Assembly: GCA_028583605.1 (NCBI GenBank)
Contig: CM053333.1
Coordinates: 12,981,638-13,045,637, forward strand
Direction: 5' to 3'
Length of the DNA stretch: 64,000 bases
DNA from: Dastarcus helophoroides
Taxonomy: Eukaryota; Arthropoda; Insecta; Coleoptera; Bothrideridae
Part shown: positions 35,166 to 47,568 of the stretch, piece after piece
How the letters are laid out: every line of letters begins with the position of its first letter
Numbering within the stretch: position 1 is the stretch's first letter
Notes under the pieces: model-generated
The model's input: the letters and a program-made list of their open reading frames with translations, nothing else
Told to the model about the DNA's origin: nothing
The model's database searches: none
Made by a program: the position numbers and the translations under genes

Positions 35166-35502
35166 TGTAACAAAAAGTAATTAAAAAGTTTAGTTGCGAA
35201 TTTTCTAGAAAATTTGATAAGGGGAAGTGGCCGCAATAATAAATCAAACGGCAGATAAGCTTTCCAGAAATTTCGGCAAACGATAAGCCTTATCTGCTGG
35301 ATTCTTCTAGAACCTGAACCGGGATCTATATAAGGCGGTCGCTTTTCCCTCAGTCAGTTAGTGAGTTAGTTAGAAGTCAATGAATAAGTTAGTTAATTAA
35401 ACAGTGCTAATGAATTACGATTGTAGTGTTCCGAGTTCAGTTTGGAAATAAAGTGGTTACAATTCATCAAGTGTTAATCATTCGAACCGAGAAGGCGCAA
35501 CA
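35166..35502 (+). mobile_element. Solo LTR, second copy (337 bp)
   Basis: Starts TGTAACAAAAAGTA and ends GCGCAACA. It aligns with the minus strand of 898-1242, including GCAGATAAGC, CGATAAGCCTTATCTGC, a TATATAAGGCGG box at 35327-35338, the GTTAGTGAGTTAGTTAG microrepeat and AATAAA at 35447-35452. The flanks (ATAA and AAAA) do not form a clear target duplication. The most likely reading is an older solo LTR of the same family. Confidence 0.8.
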
Positions 35503-35559
35503 AAAAGTAAAAATTTGTTTTAAAAAGTAGGAACTTTGAAAAAAGCGAAATTATGAGAG

Positions 35560-35730
35560 GCGCGCCTCGATGGTTGAGAAGTCCTGCTGTATCGCATTGG
35601 ATTTATGTGATACATGGAATTTCGAATATATTTACCGATGTATCGAATCATATCGATATATTTTTTCGATACATCAATTGAATACAGTATCGATGTTTTA
35701 AACATTTTGTGCATCCCCACTTCCAAGTAT
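35560..35730. repeat. ATCGAT-rich palindromic cluster, possible TIR-element end
   Basis: Dense ATCGATAT, GATACATC and TGTATCGA words in both orientations, ending in GTGCATCCCCACTTCC. Read on the minus strand it starts GGGGATGCACAAAATG and then the ATCGAT words. This resembles the subterminal word clusters of the elements at 25112 and 57603. The other end is not identified. Confidence 0.4.
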
Positions 35731-37540
35731 GTTGTTAGAATGAAGAAGGTTAAGAAGCAGAAGGCGTGTATAATTAAACCTCTGAGGTAAAATGTTCATA
35801 TTTATTGTTCAATATAGTTGATGGTTTATCAATTTTAAAGTTGAATTAAAAGAAAATTTAAATTTTCGATATTATATTGTTAACTATCACACCTGATTGA
35901 TTGTGACAAAATCATTTTTTCTATCAAATATTTAAACATTTATTAAACATCGACTTTGTTAATTGTACATTACCCCAACAGATAAATTGTCGATAACTTG
36001 TTACCTTCAAAATACTGAGATAACAGCAGTGATTTACAGAGAGGGCGCAAGTTTTAAATAAAACCAACACAATATTTGTGAGTAAATTTTCGCGTCGTAG
36101 CAATTACCGGCGCATCCGCCATATTTTTGGGGGCGCACGTTCTCGCAATTTAAATGAGCAATAATTTCTCCCCTAGGAAGCCTTGTTATGCCAAAAAATT
36201 TCTCTCGGGGGAAAAAACAAATTGTGTTTTTTAATCAGATGTTTCCGAGATGTTTATTTAAGGCAGGAAAGTTTAAATGTAGACAGTTTTATCGCCGTCG
36301 ACGATGGGGTTTGAGAACGCTTCGGGTCGGGTGTCGTCCATAAACTCCGAGGACCATAACTCCGGATGACGACTAGAGAAGTTATTTGATGTAACGAAGT
36401 ACAGGTGAAATGTCTGAGTGATGAACAGTCGGAATAATGAGACGCGGAAATGCATCGGAATAACTCTCCCGTCTTCAGCGTCTTATATACATATATACGA
36501 GTCGTATTTTATTTCCGTGAGATTTCTTACTTGCTATATCATATTTTCATTCTTGAAAATTTCGATTCATCTTTAAAAGATTCTTCGGAGTTGTTTCATT
36601 CTTTAAAGTTACGTTTTATTCTTTGAAGGTTCGCTCGAAGATTCGATGTACTTTTCGAAGATTTGTTCGACTCGTTTAGAAAAATTGTGCATTCGCGAAA
36701 ACAGGAACAAAAGTCTTTGTGATGTTAATGGTTATTTATGTCGTTAGTTTCGAACGACAGATGGTGGATAATGAGTTAATATTTAAACAAATGCAGTCGA
36801 TTCAGTCGGGATATTGGTTTTACAATATCGCGTATTAATTTTAATATACCATCTTTGTGTTTGGAGAGTGGAGTTATTTGCCATATGCTAAAAAAGTAAA
36901 CAATGCCAGTTGCTACAATGTCCGGCACAATCCTAATACGTACAATGAAAACAACAAGAAATACGCTCGATGTTCCGCCGCTTTTAGCAAATATAAACCG
37001 TATTAAAGTTCCAGAAATCCATTTGCACTTTTGCACATACATAACTGATGGGTTACTTTTAAGTACTTTATAAACATGATCGAATTCTGTATTTACTGGG
37101 TCACTGTCGATTAATTATTTGTAGCCTCGATTGCGATAAATAAACTCCGATTGTTTTTAAATCTTACGTGTGCAATATAATAATTTTCAATTTCGATATT
37201 TATTTTAATAAATAACCAACTTAATTTCTGCAGTAGTGTAAATGTATGCAAATGTAAATATGCATTACATTTTGTATTTATAATGCATATTATAAATAGC
37301 TGCATTAAATAAATTTTGTTTTGTGTTTTTATTGCTCGTATTGATTGTTTATTTATTTTAAATTGGAGCATTTACATGTTGCGTAAACACTGTAATAAAT
37401 TCAATAGAAATATAGGGAGGTTAACTCATATTTATAAATGCGGAGGGAGCCTACTACACAATTATAATAATCAGGCTCGGATTCAATAAGTGCGGGGACC
37501 GGTTAGATGTTTTTTGCGGGGCCCTGTATATATTAAATAT
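35731..37540. other. No recognisable feature
   Basis: A non-array stretch. A 60-codon minus-strand ORF at 36273-36455 in a GC-balanced patch (FMDDTRPEAFSNPIVDGDK) is the most codon-like piece, but no family or splice context supports it. Short tandem patches at 36560-36690 (TTCTTTGAAGGTTCG type) are seen. Confidence 0.35.
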
Positions 37541-37801
37541 TTAAATTTGAAATATTGACCTTTTTCTAGACATGTCGAATTAAAACTCGACTATTATTTT
37601 GAATTTACCAGTTTAATTTTTTTCTATATATGTTTCTACAATCTTAAAAAGTTTAAAATTTCGAAAAATGTTTATTTTATAAATCCAGGGTTATCGAAAC
37701 TTCACATTTTTTACAAAACACTTTGACCTTCAAATATTCCAAATTTTTTATAAATTTATAGTAAAAATTTGAATTAGTTATATAAATTAATTGGCTAATA
37801 A

Positions 37802-40506
37802 TAGGGGTCGGCAAGCTTTTAAACCGAAAGAGCTAGCCCCAGTAAAAAAATTAATTTCGTGAATTTCAAAGAGCCACAAATTTTTATTTCTGATTTTATA
37901 TTTTATTTCAAAATTAAATCAGATAACTCAGACAAAATATGGGACAGAGAGAGACCCCTCTGACTCATGTAGTCAAACAAAAATATATTCAGCCCAAAAG
38001 ACCTTTTATTTCTCGAAATTTAGAACCTTTACTTCAAAATTTGCTTTTTTTTTCGCAGTTTCGACTTTTTTAACTCATCTCTATATTAGTCCTCTTCTTT
38101 TAATGTCTATTTTGTTTCTAAAATTAGACTTTTTCCCCAAATCTTCCTTTCTTGTTAAGACTCGACAATTTGTGAAAATGTTTACTTTTTTCCAATTCGA
38201 CTTACTGAAAGATTCGTCTTATTTCTCAAAAATTCATCTTTTGTCAATTTTTTAATAAAAACAGTGAAAATTTGAAGTAGTTGTAGATTTGTAGATGTTA
38301 AGTAAAATAGTTTTTAAAAATTTCGACATTTTTTTAAAGTTTTCTTTTTTCGAAACTTAAATCTATTCTCAAATGTCATTGTTTACCAAAATTACATTTT
38401 TTCAACTTTTTTCTAGAACTTTATACATTCTATATTCGTTCTTTTACCAAATTTCAGCATTTTTCCCCAAACTTACCAAACATTTAAATTTTTATTTATT
38501 TTCTACAAATTTGAACTTGTTTTTTTTTAAATTTCGACTTTTGAAATTCGACATTTTATTGCTTCTACAAGCTGCGATATTTTCGAAGAAATTTGTCTAC
38601 ATGTTTCACAAAATGTTTGACTTGATCCTAAAATTTGATTTTCTCTGGGAAATTTTGACCTTAAACACGTCAACACTTTTCAAGAAATTTCTATTTTCTT
38701 TTTAAAATTCGTCTTTTTTCCTAATTTAGCCATTTTGTCCAAATGTTGATTTTAACTAAACATTTAAACTTTTATTTATTTTCTGCAAATTTGAACTTGT
38801 TTCGCAAAATTCGGTCGAAATTTCGACTTAAAATTCGACATTTTATTGTTTCTGCAAGCTGCAGTTGTTCCAACGAAATTTGTCAATTTTCAAAAGGTTT
38901 GACTTAATCTCAAAATTTGATTTTTTTTTTAAATTTTGACCTTTCTTTAAAGTTCAACATTTTTTTTGGAACTGGAAGCTGTATCAACATGGTCTTTCCC
39001 TTCGAAATTATTTTACCAACTCTATCAAAATCAAATTTATCTGAACATTTGGAGTTATTTTTTTAATTCTTATTATTCTCCAAATTCAAATTTATTCTCA
39101 AAAATTAACTTTCTCTGAAAAAATGCAAATTTTTCATTTTCCATTCCTCTGACCAACTTTGGCTTTTCAATAATCCGACGATTTTTTCAAATTTTTACAG
39201 TTTCTTTTTTCGAAATGTTACAATGTCACAAAATTTATATTTGTCTAAAAATTTCAGCTTTTAAATTTGTTTTGTCGAAATACGACGTTTTTTTTAAATT
39301 TTACCTTTTTTGAGAACTTTTGACAAATTCATTTTTTTCTAAATTTCTCTTTTTCAAAATTCGGTATTATTTTCTGCAAATTTCAACTTTTAATTCCAAC
39401 TAAAAAACTAAAATTTGATTTTTTTCTTAAAATTTGACTTACTCTGGAAAATTTCGACAGTTTTTTAAAATTTAATACTTTTCTCAAAAATGGAAGTTTT
39501 ACCGACATTCTCTTTTTTCTCTTTCCAAATTATTTTACCAATTTTCTCAAAATTCGAATTTAACGGAAAATTTGGATTTTTTTTAATCGTCTTGTTCTCG
39601 AAATTCCAAATTTCTTCTCAAAATTTAAATTTCTTTGGAAAATTGGCAAATTTTTTGTCGAAATTTCGAGCCTTTCTTAAAATTCTGACTCTTTCGTTGA
39701 CATTTTTCCTAAACTTTGACTTTTTTCCAGTATATTTTTACAATTTTTCTTTTTAATATTTGACAGTTTTTCAAAAAATTCAAATTTGTTAAAAACTTTG
39801 AGGTTTTTAATTTGTTTTGGGTTTCAATCTACTGTCGAAAGTTGATGTTTTTTTTTTTTCTAAAATTTTACCTATTTTTGAGAACTTTTGATAAATTCAT
39901 TTTTTTCGAAATCTCTCCCTTTTCTTAATTTTTTCGAAATCTCTTATTTTTTCTCAATTTTTTCGAAGTTTCTTTCTTTTCCTCATTTTTTTGAAATCTC
40001 TCGCTTTTTCTCAAAATTTGGCTTTTTCTGGAAATTTCAGCTTTTCTTTCGAATTTTGATATTTGCTGTTTCTGTAAATTTTGAATTTTTTTTCTCAAAA
40101 GTAATTCAAGTTTTTTTCAAGGCTGTAGAAAATTTACAAATAAAAAAGTAAAAATCACGAGAAAAATATTTTTTAGAAATTTCGAATTCCCAAATTGGTT
40201 TTTTTCTGGAAATTTAAAATTTCATGTGTTTTTCAAAATGTTAATACAAATCAATCAAAAATTTCGGAAAAATACTTCTTGAAATCATACATTTTTTAGT
40301 CAAAATTTAAGCAAAACGTAATAATTCCCAGAAAAGTATTTTTGAAAATTTCGACTGCTGTAGGCACTTGTTTAATGAGTACTCATTTTCTGCCTATCTG
40401 TCCACTCTAGCTTTTATATATTTATTTTTTAAGGGAACTTCAAGAACCGCAATTGTCTTTTAAAAGAAGCGCATGCGGGTCGCGAGCAGCGGTTTGCCAA
40501 CCCCTG
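37802..40506. mobile_element. hAT-like element (CAGGGGTCGGCAAAC type) filled with A/T array
   Basis: The left end TAGGGGTCGGCAAGC and the right end (reverse-complemented) CAGGGGTTGGCAAACCGCTG are the common hAT terminal motif. A left-end fragment of the same family lies at 47479-47568. The flanks share only CTAA, so the duplication is eroded. The interior (about 37990-40330) is almost wholly ~20-bp repeat CTCAAAATTTCGACTTTTTT. ORFs up to 110 codons here are F/L/K-rich artefacts. No transposase. Confidence 0.65.
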
Positions 40507-41035
40507 ACCTAACTAAAGGTAACAAAATTTTGGGGGTCGAAGTTTTCAAAGAAAATCTAATTAAAAAAACAAAAATTTAAAAAGTGGCAACTTTCAAGAA
40601 GTAAAAATAAAAAAAAATATCCATATAAAAAAATTCAAAATCTTCGGAAAGTCAAATTCTTAAGAATTATTTGAAATTCTAAATATTAAATGTAGTAAAA
40701 ACTCTTTGAAGAGTCGTAATTTTTAAAACGTTCCAAATCTTTAAAACAGGTAGAATTTTTGAAAAATAGGCAACATTTTTAAAAGAGATCCAAAATTTCT
40801 AATAAAGTCGAAATTTTAAAGAAAGGGAAATTTTCCAAGCAGTCATAATTTCCAAAAAGGTCAAAATTTTGAAAATTGCTGAAGTTTTCATAAAAGTTAA
40901 GACTTTTGAAATTTAAAAAATATTCGAAATTATGAAGAAATGTCGAGATTTAAAAAAAAGTTTTCAAAAAAAAGTTAAAATTTCCAAATAAGAAGCCAAA
41001 ATGTTGAAAAAAAATCGATATTTTGAAGAAACTTT
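40507..41035. repeat. A/T microrepeat, opposite orientation
   Basis: Units read AAAAGTCGAAATTTTAAAGA, the reverse of those inside the neighbouring hAT-like element. Confidence 0.5.
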
Positions 41036-41039
41036 GGGA

Positions 41040-42831
41040 AATAACTCTCGCGTATTAACCACTTTTAACACTTGCACCCACAACAGCGAATTTAATCCAT
41101 TAGTTGCAGCATTGATATCAAAGTTTACGTTCACCTAGCGATTTCACCTTTTTTTATTTTCGCGTAACTTTCTTCTGCAATTCGTTGTTGCCCGATTTCC
41201 ATAAAATCCATATAATATACAGGGTGACCATAAGTAATGGTACAGTTTAAGAGTAGATTTTTTGTATAAAAATAACGTGATTTAGCCACATTTACATTAT
41301 ACCAAAAGTTGATATTAACAGAGATACAGGGTGTCAAAGTTGAAATAAATATTGTGATTTTTTCGCATAACTGATGAACACATTTCACTATAGACAAGAG
41401 ATTTGGCTAGGAAATTCTAATTTGCTAACAGATTGTCAGTAACTGATAGGGGGCGCCACCTGCGCTACGTTGTATTATTCTAAAGTATCATAACTTTTTT
41501 GTGACTTCATGTACACTTATCTTAAATAGATATTTTTATTTATCAACATTTTTTACGTAGAAAAGGTATACTTTCTAAATGTTGATACAAGCAACCGTTT
41601 TCAAGATATTTGCCTTCAAAATTTGCCGTACGTTTATTTTAAGTTATATAAATGTGAATTTTTCGCACTAGGTTTTAAAATAAAAGTAATAAAACTGACT
41701 CTAAAATAGTTTATATCAAATATTACTCTACTTACATTATTAAATTTCTAAAGCAAATTTAAATAAAGTACCAAAACAAAATTTATTTTCAAAAATATGT
41801 ATGTGGGAAATGACCTTTTTCATGTAAAGGGATTGTAAACAATTAAATATCTGGCTGTCTTTTATTGAAATTTATCTCCAAATATCTGCTTTCACCACCC
41901 AGACTATTAAAATTTTCTTGTGCGGGCTCAAAGATCATATCTGATATCTCTATGTTAGAAAATAAATTACGTCTTAATTTTTTGGATTTTCCTTATTGAA
42001 ATTTTTGAAATTTGGGTAATAATATTATCAGTATAGTAATATTTGACATAAATTAGTTTTAAAGCTGTCTTATGAGTACTTTTTTTTTCAAGCCTACTTC
42101 GAAAATTTAATATCTTAGTAATTTAAAACCAAGGCACGTCAAGTTTTAAAGGCAAATATCTTGGAATCGGTTCCTTGTATCAACTTTCAGAAAGTACACC
42201 TTTTTCACGTAAAAAATATGGCGAAATAAAATAACCCATTTAAAATTAATATACGTGGATGCCCAAAAAATTTTGATGATTTCGAATTATGCAGGATAGC
42301 GCAGGTAGGGCCCCTTATCAGCTATTGGTAATATGTTAGCAAATTAGAGTTTTTCGACCTAAGAAACTCACTTGTGCCAAATTTTGTGCCTTTATTACAA
42401 TTCATTCCATAATTATATGAAAAAATCGAAAAATTTTTTTCAACTTTGACACCCTGTATCTTTATTAATATCAACTTTTGGTATAAGGTAGATGTAGCTA
42501 AATCACATTATTTTTATTCGAAAAATGCACCATTGCTATGTGTACCATTACTTATGGTCCACCTGTATAATATGTATAAAAAAGCAAATCATCCAACGAC
42601 TTTTCCGCAATCATCGGTGACGCCAGGATCATTTAATGTTTTTCATTCAGACATAACCTAGCAATGTTTTATTCTTATTTATCTGGGCCTTGGAGCTTTG
42701 GAGTCAGTGACAGCTCCAAAAGGGGTAATTATACCTGAAAAAAAAAATGTAATCACGTATTCGTATTTTACTCATTTTTCTCTATCTTCCTTTAAAATTA
42801 ATGCGATTATGACTTAATCACCCTGTATAAT
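41040..42831 (-). mobile_element. TACAGGGTG-type TIR element, interrupted by another element
   Basis: The minus-strand start TACAGGGTGATTAAG lies at 42831, followed by AATTTTAAAGGAAGATAG and ATGAGTAAAATA. The part at 41041-41140 (CAACAGCGAATTTAATCC, CTCTCGCGTATTAACCAC) matches the reverse complement of 50262-50350, just inside the same kind of end at 50205. The 1348-bp element at 41219-42566 separates the halves. No transposase is recognised. Confidence 0.6.
41219..42566. mobile_element. Nested TIR element with ~130-bp inverted ends (1348 bp)
   Basis: Ends begin ACAGGGTGACCATAAGTAAT at the left and ACAGGTGGACCATAAGTAAT (reverse-complemented) at the right. Pairing continues for about 130 bp through CCAAAAGTTGATATTAA and a second GATACAGGGTGTCAAAGTTG box. 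ATAATAT flanks both sides (41212-41218, 42567-42573), a plausible 7-bp duplication, though AT-rich. The interior has no transposase. It may be a non-autonomous relative of Tc1/mariner-type elements. Confidence 0.75.
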
Positions 42832-45036
42832 GTGTTACTCCTATTGTATACATGTTTCTGTGATTCGGGGGATAATATCTATGAAGAATATGAAATATAG
42901 ATGTAAAAACTACCAAAAGAGATCGTAGTCCGATACTAAATTATAGTAGATGCGGGTTCCAAGGGTTGATTTCGTTAGTGGCGAATTATAATTTAGGTAA
43001 TTTATCAGAAACAATCCGGTCAGCAATAAAATGATGGGGATGCGGCGCAAAATTAACGAAGATATATGTGGGCAGTTGTTGTCAATGGTTTGGTGAGAAA
43101 TGGCGCGGTGGCCTTTGTCATCGGAATAATGACTCCTTGGCAGATAAGGCGTAGAGACACGGTCAGTTCCGATGGTCACTTGCGTGCATCGTATTTGTAT
43201 TGTTCCATGGGAGGATCATTGTGGCCCGCTAAATGGAGTGTAAAGCGATAGCGCTGACCACAACGACTTATCTTGGGCACAAACAAACAATACATGGCTA
43301 CTTCCCCACGCGTATTAAGAATTTGCTACTTTTAAAAACGATTTTCCATATCACCGTTAAATTGTTATTGATTTTGTTGGAATTAAAGTTAGTTAACGAT
43401 AAGCGCTTTCCCCCTAAACACGGCTTGTGTTCTGTCGAATTAATTTCAAATCTTCTAGTATTAATGGCGAATATACGCAGATTCGGAAAGACCATTATCC
43501 CTATGTTAAAAGACATAAAATACCGCGGTAAATAGTTTCTACACCCTCCAGAGTGAGTGAAACGGAGAGGATTCGCAACGCTTTAGTCGGCTAAATATCC
43601 CCGCATGTTCGCCCTATTTGCTTGCCCAAGAACAAGACGGACTATGCATAGGAATCAGGACAATACCCTAACACCCCATGCTTGCTTCTCATTCGATAAT
43701 TTCTCAAATATAACTTTAAACCTTTGATGACGCACACGAATTAATGAAGGTTTCCAAGATGATGATGTTGTCCGGCGCATCCACCATCCCCAATTAACAT
43801 AAAGATACTAAATTTAAAATTCTATATTTCACAAGCCATTTATTTATAAGCACGATCGAATATAGTACAGCCTTGAGATGGCAACATCTTTTGCATCTTT
43901 TGCGCCAAACGGCCGGATATATTTTGGAATAATGTTCATTTGTTTTAGTTTTATCAGTGTTTTATTACATCTGAAATACCCGTTCTGAATTTTTATTGCA
44001 CATTACAGACATTGAGGTATTTTTATTACAACTCGGACTACTTAGTGTCTTTAAATAAGTATTTATGTACTACCGCAATATTAGTATTCTTCACACTTTA
44101 CAATTCATACATAAAGTTTTTATTTATCAGGACTCATAAATTAAGTAAGTATTTTCATTCGGATTATCTCTTTGTCGTTGGCCTTAAATGAGAGCAATAT
44201 TTCTTTTAAATTCTATGGTGCAGAAGTTACGAATTTCTATAAATTGTCGGAGGTGTTATAATTAAAAAATCCGATATTCACTAAAAGAATATTTTTGTAG
44301 CCATATTTCACGAGGTTTTATCTTCGTCATAAATAAGCCACCCTAATAATTAAAACTTTTTCTCGCCTACAAAAAGACGCGACAATGTCCCGAAAGTTTG
44401 CTTGTAAACTCGCCCAAAATACGTCTCGCGATACGTGGGAAACATAGTATTGTGCCGCCCTCGGACTTTGGTCATATATTACCCTTACAGTGGCGTAGGT
44501 GATTAATTAAATCGTAACTGTATAGACCTAACATTTGTGATACATTATTAGTCCACTTATGATTAAGAAGGATTTTTGATAGGCCCTCGAACCATATTTG
44601 TTTTCGTAGTGTTTTAATTAATTAAGAAAATATATATTGATTTAGATCTTGTTTTCGTTTGCACAATAATAAGCTATTTTTTTTGGGTTCTGGTTTTGCT
44701 CCACATGAATCTAGATTTTTTTAAATAATTTTAAAATCTGTATAAGGAATATCATTGTGTCATTAATTGTAACCACATATTTGAAAGCTTTAGTAGAAAC
44801 AGAGAATCGATAAAATAAATGTTGACTATTTAAAAGATGGCCACATCAACCCGTAAATTCTTTCTAAAAGGGCGTCCCTGGGTCGCAACAAACTTTCTTA
44901 ATAAACGGTGTTTACAATTTTACGGGTTAACAGATGCTTATTACAGTATGACGTCACTAGGTGCAGTTGATAAGATAGACTGGCGAGAACGAATATCGCT
45001 AATGGACAACACATTTTTACCTATTACTTCGCTGTG
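42832..45036. other. No recognisable feature
   Basis: Partly GC-balanced DNA (43060-43260, 43560-43680). ORFs of 61-100 codons occur on both strands around 42910-43535, overlap one another and lack family motifs. It could hold host non-coding sequence. Confidence 0.35.
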
Positions 45037-46887
45037 TACAGTGCTAGTCTGTACAGTGCTAGTCTGTAACTTGGATTAAATTCAGTAAATCAAAGACAGT
45101 TTTTTTTTCGGAAATATTAGCTCTATTTTTAATGTAGGACAATTTTATACAAAATGTCCCAAATTTAAGATATGACGTTAACAACAATTTTTTAAATACC
45201 AACCCTATTTTTTTCTTGACCATTCTTAAAGAATATATCAAGTTACACATGCGTATAAAATTTCAATTTTTTATTTCTTGTCATTTAAAAGATATTTAAC
45301 AAATATTAACTAATTTGAAAAATCAAGGAATCTGATTCAACTCAATAATCTTTCTTCAATAAATGTTCAAAATGTTGTCCATTTACTAACGGACAATACC
45401 CTAAATGGAACTGAAACTGGTTTTGAACATTTCTAATTACTTCGGGGGTAATTAGTCTACACTCCTGTCTTATACGTCCTTAACTCCTCAATATTTGCAG
45501 GTTTGGTCTTAAAAACTTTGCTCTTCAAATACCCCCATAAGAAATAGTCCATAGGGGTTAGGTCCGGAGACCTGGATGGCCATAAAGGGTCCTCTTCTAC
45601 CAATCCATCTGCCTGGAAATACATCATTCAGAAACTCACGGACAGCTCTTGCAAAATGAGGACGAGCACCGTCTTGTTAAAACCAAATGTTTCTTTTCGG
45701 GACATCAGCTTCGACCGGATGAGGAAACAAAATAGCTAAATCAGGAATTAGCTCTTCTTGCAAGAATTTTAAATATCCTGCCCCATTGAGATTTCTTTGG
45801 AAGAAAATTGGTCCTGAACCAATAATCCCTGTCTAAACATTGACTTTCTTTGGATGTTGAGTGTGGCCTTCCCTCATCCAGTGTGGGTTGTCTGCCCAGT
45901 AACGACAATTTTGACAATTTAGCTCACCATTTAACATAAACGTTGATTCATCTAAAAACAGGATATTTTCTATGCTTAGAATATTACTGTCCAATATATC
46001 AGTCATTTGTTCGCAAACGGATCATCTTCTAAGAATTTATGGAGAATTGTCATTTTATAAGGATGAAATTTTTGCATTTTCAGAATTCTTGCAACTGAAG
46101 ACTGACTAATTTCGAGTCCCCTACCTATCTGACTTGTGGGGACATCAGGATTTTCTTCGACAGAGAGAAGTACATTACTTGTAACATCTTCATTGAGCTT
46201 ATTCTGACGGGGATTACTTGTTTTTCCTAAATGCTCATTTTCCCGAAACTGTTTTTCAATCTGGCTTACGGTACTTTGCGATATTGGTGGTAAATCAGGA
46301 TACTTCTCTCTGAATAAACGAATAACTTCATTTTGTGTTTTTGTTCTATCTTCATAACCGATCATTATTAAAATTTCAATCTTGTGGGTTTCAGTTAAGT
46401 ATGGGATTTTGGTCGATTTTGTAATAAATAGTGTTCCTCGCTAAACGACCAACTAATAGCCTCTTCGATTAATACGATACAACCCTTATTGGTTTTTATT
46501 AACTTTTTTATAAGATGTGATAAGACGTCGACCCAGTTTCACAAAAAATATCAAACGAATAACTTCTAATACGCGATTTTTAAACTTTATGAAAATTGTA
46601 TCGAATTGAATCAGATTTCTTGATTTTTAGAATTAGTTATTAAATTTGTAAATATCTTTTAAATGACAAAGAATAAAAAATTGAAATTTGGCACGCATGT
46701 GTAACAGGGGGTTGCCATTTACAAAAATTGTCGATGACGTCATATCTTAAATTTGGCACATGCTGTATACAATTTTTCTACATCAAGAAGAGCGCAAATT
46801 AAAATATTAATTGACGTGTCCAAACATATTTCCGAAAAAAAAACTTTGATTAACTGAATTTACTCCAAGTTACAGACTAGCACTGTA
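45037..46887 (-). mobile_element. Tc1/mariner-type element with ~320-bp TIRs
   Basis: The left end (TACAGTGCTAGTCTG) and the right end CAGACTAGCACTGTA pair over roughly 320 bp with about 80% identity by eye (CTTGGATTAAATTCAG, CAAATTTAAGATATGACGT, TTTGTCATTTAAAAGATATT blocks). TA lies at both outer borders. The first 15 bp of the left end are duplicated in tandem (45037-45051, 45052-45066). A broken transposase lies between the arms on the minus strand. Confidence 0.85.
45340..46365 (-). pseudogene. Tc1/mariner-like transposase pseudogene
   Basis: The N-terminal part (46003-46365, open for 120 codons) has TQNEVIRLFREKYPDLPPIS, a QSTVSQIEKQF recognition helix, then SVEENPDVPTSQIGRGLEIS, a paired helix-turn-helix arrangement. 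The catalytic half continues in shifted frames: LFLDESTFMLNGELNCQN with the first Asp, NPHWMREGHTQHPKKVNV, then QDGARPHFARAVREFLND with the second Asp. The third acidic site reads IQVSGPNPYGLF where 'SPDLTPMDYFLWG' is usual, so it is lost. Stops confirm a pseudogene. Confidence 0.85.
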
Positions 46888-47478
46888 TGTATTTCCATAC
46901 AACTGATTTGCATCTATTTTAAATTTTTGATTTTTGAACAGACATTCTAAGAAATAAATAATTTAAAAAGTTTTCAAAAATAATTAGTCGATATGACAAA
47001 CACTAATAAAATTAAAGCCTAAAAAATTAAATAACGACGCATACATAAAATTAATTTTCAACGCTCAAACAACCGGAGAATATAAAATATTGGTCGGCAA
47101 TGAAGTTATCGTTTATGACAACGGAATTCCTAACATAGCCGGGATTAAGGAATACTTAAGTGATTCTTTTTGCGAAATATTTAAGGACTGTGGCGTGGTG
47201 TCTTTGAAGAAGAAAAGATGATTCGTTGGTAAGCAGCACGTGGATTAAAATAGTTCCGTCGGTATCATTTCTAGTCCCCTGATAGATTTCCAAAACTTAA
47301 AACGTTTGTAATGGTGGTCGGAAAATATTTCTGGAGTATTAGCTACTTTTTAACATTTGCACCGATTTTTTTCTCAAAATACTGCGTTTGCAATTTTACA
47401 TTACTTTTGTCTGCAGTTCAATCGCTATCGTCTGATATTCGTGCGAAAAAACGATTGTTTTGGGACTCTTGGGTCTAA
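46888..47478. other. Mostly unassigned; fragment of the TACAGGGTG element family
   Basis: At 47322-47365, GGAAAATATTTCTGGAGTAT and ACTTTTTAACATTTGCACC match the 41041-41080 and 50310-50350 pieces of the TACAGGGTG family. Nothing else is recognised. Confidence 0.4.
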
Positions 47479-47568
47479 CGCAGGGGTCGGCAAACGCGAC
47501 TCACGAGCCACATGCGGATCTTTCAAAAGAAAATTGCGGCTCCTCAAATGCCCCCTAATATTTTATGT
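47479..47568 (+). mobile_element. hAT left-end fragment (CAGGGGTCGGCAAAC)
   Basis: CAGGGGTCGGCAAACGCGAC, then GAGCCACATGCGGATC and AAAATTGCGGCTCC, match the right terminus of 37802-40506 reverse-complemented. The copy stops where LINE-A sequence begins. Confidence 0.75.

Noticed and set aside
39490..40151. Open frames of 80-110 codons rich in Phe, Lys and Leu (also at 1768, 5310, 15146, 33707, 38373, 58172, 62549)
   Set aside because: They lie in ~20-bp A/T repeats, where TTT/AAA codons avoid stops in several frames. No domain, splice site or start context supports them.
37794..40514. Target duplication for the hAT-like element 37802-40506
   Set aside because: Flanks GCTAATAA and ACCTAACT share only CTAA. 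The element call rests on its ends alone.
42910..43535. Host exon from overlapping 61-100 codon ORFs
   Set aside because: ORFs on both strands overlap each other, have no recognisable motif and no consistent splice sites.
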